Part shown: piece by piece, positions 6,467-8,046 of the stretch | Numbering within the stretch: the stretch's first letter is position 1 | Layout: every line of letters begins with the position of its first letter | DNA from: Stenotrophomonas sp. | GTDB lineage: Bacteria; Pseudomonadota; Gammaproteobacteria; Xanthomonadales; Xanthomonadaceae | NCBI GenBank assembly: GCA_003484865.1 | Contig: DMZT01000209.1 | Coordinates: 1-8,046, forward strand | DNA: 8,046 nucleotides | Direction of reading: 5' to 3' | Notes under the pieces: generated by a model | Told to the model about the DNA's origin: nothing | What the model saw: the letters and a program-made list of their open reading frames with translations, nothing else | Databases searched by the model: none | Program-made: the position numbers and the translations under genes

Positions 6467-6484
6467 TACCGGCAGGCGCCGGTA
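6467..6484 (+). repeat. Second hairpin, abutting the DnaA-box array
   Basis: TACCGGC (6467-6473) pairs perfectly with GCCGGTA (6478-6484) around a 4-nt loop. Its right arm overlaps the first bases of the 9-mer at 6482-6490, so folding of this arm and protein binding to that 9-mer could compete. Confidence 0.45.
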
Positions 6485-6512
6485 TCCCCAGCTCATCCAC
6501 TGCTTATCCACA
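6482..6512 (+). promoter_or_regulatory. Phased DnaA-box array upstream of dnaB
   Basis: Three 9-mers start exactly 11 nt apart, each pair separated by GC: GTATCCCCA (6482-6490), TCATCCACT (6493-6501) and TTATCCACA (6504-6512). The last is a perfect match to the high-affinity DnaA box; each of the others differs at two of nine positions. All point the same way, and the 11-nt period places them on about the same face of the helix. The array ends 75 nt before the dnaB start, so it most likely serves DnaA control of dnaB transcription. The perfect box is firm. That the two degenerate copies are functional is inference. Confidence 0.65.
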
Positions 6513-6527
6513 GGTTTGTGCATGGCT

Positions 6528-6541
6528 GCGGGGCGCCCCGC
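6528..6541. promoter_or_regulatory. Perfect 14-bp palindrome before dnaB
   Basis: GCGGGGCGCCCCGC is identical to its own reverse complement, with no central gap. It lies 15 nt after the DnaA array and 46 nt before the dnaB start. With no loop bases it is more likely a DNA site for a dimeric protein than an RNA hairpin. In GC-rich DNA some of this could be chance. Confidence 0.35.
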
Positions 6542-6587
6542 GTGCCTACCATGTCCTACGCCTCACACTGCAGGAAATACGCCCCCC

Positions 6588-8012
6588 ATGTCCGCCCGTT
6601 CTGGCTTCCGTTCCGACCGCAAAGACCGCGGTGACCGCTTTGATCGCGATGAGATGCGCATCGACGCCCTGCGCGTTCCGCCGCATTCGATCGAGGCCGA
6701 ACAGGCGGTGCTGGGCGGGCTGATGCTGGCCCCGGAAAGCTATGACCGGGTCAACGACCAGCTGACCGAAACCGACTTCTACCGCCGCGATCACCAGATG
6801 ATCTACCGCGCGATCCGCGAGCTGTCCGAACGCGATCGCCCGTTCGATGCGGTGACCCTGGGCGAGTGGTTTGAATCGCAGGGCAAGATGGAGCTGGTGG
6901 GGGATGGCGCGTACCTGATCGAGCTGGCCAGCACCACGCCGTCGGCCGCCAACATCAGTGCCTACGCGGAGATCGTGCGTGACAAGGCCGTGCTGCGCCA
7001 GCTGATCCAGGTCGGCACCGACATCGTCAACGACGGCTTCCAGCCCGAAGGCCGCGAAAGCAGCGAGCTGCTCTCGGCAGCGGAAAAATCCGTGTTCGCG
7101 ATCGCCGAACAGGGCGCGCGCGGCCGCACCGATTTCGTGGCGATGCCCGGTGCGTTGAAAGACGCCTTTGAAGAGCTGCGCAACCGCTTCGAGAACGGCG
7201 GCAACATCACCGGCCTGCCAACCGGTTATACCGATTTCGATGCGATGACCGCCGGCCTGCAGCCGACCGATCTGATCATCCTGGCTGCGCGCCCGGCCAT
7301 GGGCAAGACCACGCTGGCGCTGAACATCGCCGAGTACGCCGCGATCAAGTCCAAGAAGGGCGTGGCGGTTTTCTCGATGGAAATGTCGGCCTCGCAGCTG
7401 GCGATGCGTCTGATTTCCTCCAACGGCCGCATCAACGCCCAGCGCCTGCGTACCGGTCAGCTGGAAGATGAGGATTGGAGCCGGGTGACCGGTGCGATCC
7501 GGATGCTGAAGGAAACCAAGATCTTCATCGACGATACGCCCGGTGTGTCGCCGGAGATCCTGCGTTCCAAGTGCCGCCGCCTCAAGCGCGAGCACGACCT
7601 GGGCCTGATCGTCATCGACTACCTGCAGCTGATGAGCGTGCCGGGCAACAGCGAAAACCGCGCGACCGAAATCTCGGAAATCTCGCGTTCGTTGAAGGGC
7701 CTGGCCAAGGAGCTCAACGTGCCGGTGATCGCACTGTCCCAGCTCAATCGCTCGCTGGAAACGCGTACCGACAAGCGCCCGGTGATGGCCGATCTTCGCG
7801 AATCCGGCGCTATCGAGCAGGATGCGGACATGATCGTGTTCATCTACCGCGACGACTACTACAACAAGGAAACGTCGCCGGACAAGGGCTTGGCCGAGAT
7901 CATCATCGGCAAGCATCGAGGCGGCCCGACCGGCTCGTGCAAGCTCAAGTTCTTCGGTGAGTACACCCGCTTCGACAACCTGTCGCACGACTCGGTGGGT
8001 TCGTTCGAGTAA
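6588..8012 (+). CDS. dnaB: Replicative DNA helicase DnaB
   Basis: A complete 474-residue protein: the ring-shaped hexameric helicase that unwinds DNA ahead of the replication fork on the lagging-strand template and recruits DnaG primase. A 22-residue tail rich in Arg and Asp is followed by the N-terminal domain beginning RVPPHSIEAEQAVLGGLML (29-47), which binds primase, with the TPSAANISAYAEIVR segment at about 117-131. The linker leads to the RecA-like motor from about 205. Walker A is ARPAMGKTT (234-242, Lys240), the catalytic glutamate is Glu265 in FSMEMS, and Walker B is LIVIDYLQL (340-348, Asp344). SQLNRSLE (384-391), RESGAIEQDADMIVFIYRDD (404-423) and the KHR arginine-finger region (442-444) complete the motif set. 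No intein interrupts it. The start at 6588 follows CAGGAAA by a rather long gap; Met23 (6654) is an alternative that would remove the charged tail. A DnaA-box array upstream suggests control by DnaA. Confidence 0.97.
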   Translation: MSARSGFRSDRKDRGDRFDRDEMRIDALRVPPHSIEAEQAVLGGLMLAPESYDRVNDQLTETDFYRRDHQMIYRAIRELSERDRPFDAVTLGEWFESQGKMELVGDGAYLIELASTTPSAANISAYAEIVRDKAVLRQLIQVGTDIVNDGFQPEGRESSELLSAAEKSVFAIAEQGARGRTDFVAMPGALKDAFEELRNRFENGGNITGLPTGYTDFDAMTAGLQPTDLIILAARPAMGKTTLALNIAEYAAIKSKKGVAVFSMEMSASQLAMRLISSNGRINAQRLRTGQLEDEDWSRVTGAIRMLKETKIFIDDTPGVSPEILRSKCRRLKREHDLGLIVIDYLQLMSVPGNSENRATEISEISRSLKGLAKELNVPVIALSQLNRSLETRTDKRPVMADLRESGAIEQDADMIVFIYRDDYYNKETSPDKGLAEIIIGKHRGGPTGSCKLKFFGEYTRFDNLSHDSVGSFE

Positions 8013-8026
8013 CGCCGAAGGCGTTA
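8010..8026 (+). repeat. Hairpin overlapping the dnaB stop codon
   Basis: TAACGCC (8010-8016), which includes the TAA stop, pairs perfectly with GGCGTTA (8020-8026) around a GAA loop. There is no following T-tract. It may mark the end of the dnaB mRNA together with the palindrome that starts at 8032. Confidence 0.45.
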
Positions 8027-8031
8027 CGGTC

Positions 8032-8046
8032 GTGCCGGCCGCTGGC
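8032..8046 (-). repeat. Probable GTAG REP element cut by the window edge
   Basis: GTGCCGGCC (8032-8040) is followed by a GCT loop and then GGC, the first three bases of the expected right arm. If it is a minus-oriented GTAG REP like the one at 5679, the next bases should complete the arm as CGGCAC and then give CTAC or a close variant. Only part of the unit is visible, so the call rests on the arm shape and its place right after a stop codon. Confidence 0.5.

Noticed and set aside
6546..7988. A 480-codon minus-strand open frame opposite dnaB
   Set aside because: It is again codon-aligned with the sense gene and is explained by codon bias. The sense strand has every DnaB motif in order.
1..8046. 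Search for CRISPR repeats, tRNA genes, insertion sequences, phage genes and toxin-antitoxin pairs
   Set aside because: The window is almost filled by six ordinary genes. The gaps are all shorter than 215 nt and show only the hairpins, REP units and DnaA boxes already listed.

Overview
The window is about 8 kb of GC-rich bacterial chromosome with six complete genes, all on the + strand and tightly packed. The best guess for the source is a Stenotrophomonas or a close relative in the Lysobacteraceae (Xanthomonadaceae). The main reason is a head-to-head pair of short palindromes with GTAG heads in the gap at 5651-5812, and what looks like a third one cut by the right edge. This layout matches the GTAG-type REP (SMAG) elements known from Stenotrophomonas maltophilia. 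The DnaB protein is of proteobacterial type, which agrees but adds little.

Left part (1-1377): a RimJ-type GNAT acetyltransferase (75-626) and a glutathione S-transferase family protein (718-1377). They are separated by a 91-nt gap that holds a GC-rich hairpin.

Middle (1424-5650): a two-gene unit. The first gene encodes one polypeptide that fuses the alpha and beta halves of a thiamine-diphosphate-dependent 2-oxoacid dehydrogenase E1. The second encodes a 647-residue class II glutamine amidotransferase/asparagine synthetase. Only three bases separate the E1 stop from the AsnB start, and the two genes share a reading frame, so they are almost certainly co-transcribed and probably translationally coupled. 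No E2 or E3 gene lies in the window.

Right part (5651-8046): after the REP pair comes an NAD(P)H-dependent FMN reductase (5813-6373). A 214-nt intergenic region follows, then the complete replicative helicase gene dnaB (6588-8012). That intergenic region is the most structured non-coding stretch. It holds an extended -10-like element, two good hairpins, a perfect 14-bp palindrome, and a perfect DnaA box (TTATCCACA) as the last of three related 9-mers spaced exactly 11 nt apart. This suggests that DnaA controls dnaB.

The genes do not form one obvious pathway. dnaB is housekeeping, the E1-AsnB pair looks like a metabolic unit of unknown substrate, and the GST and flavin reductase are generic redox or detoxification enzymes. 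I see no CRISPR array, tRNA, rRNA, transposase, phage gene or toxin-antitoxin pair. The most useful unexplained signals are the phased DnaA-box array and the coupled E1-AsnB unit.
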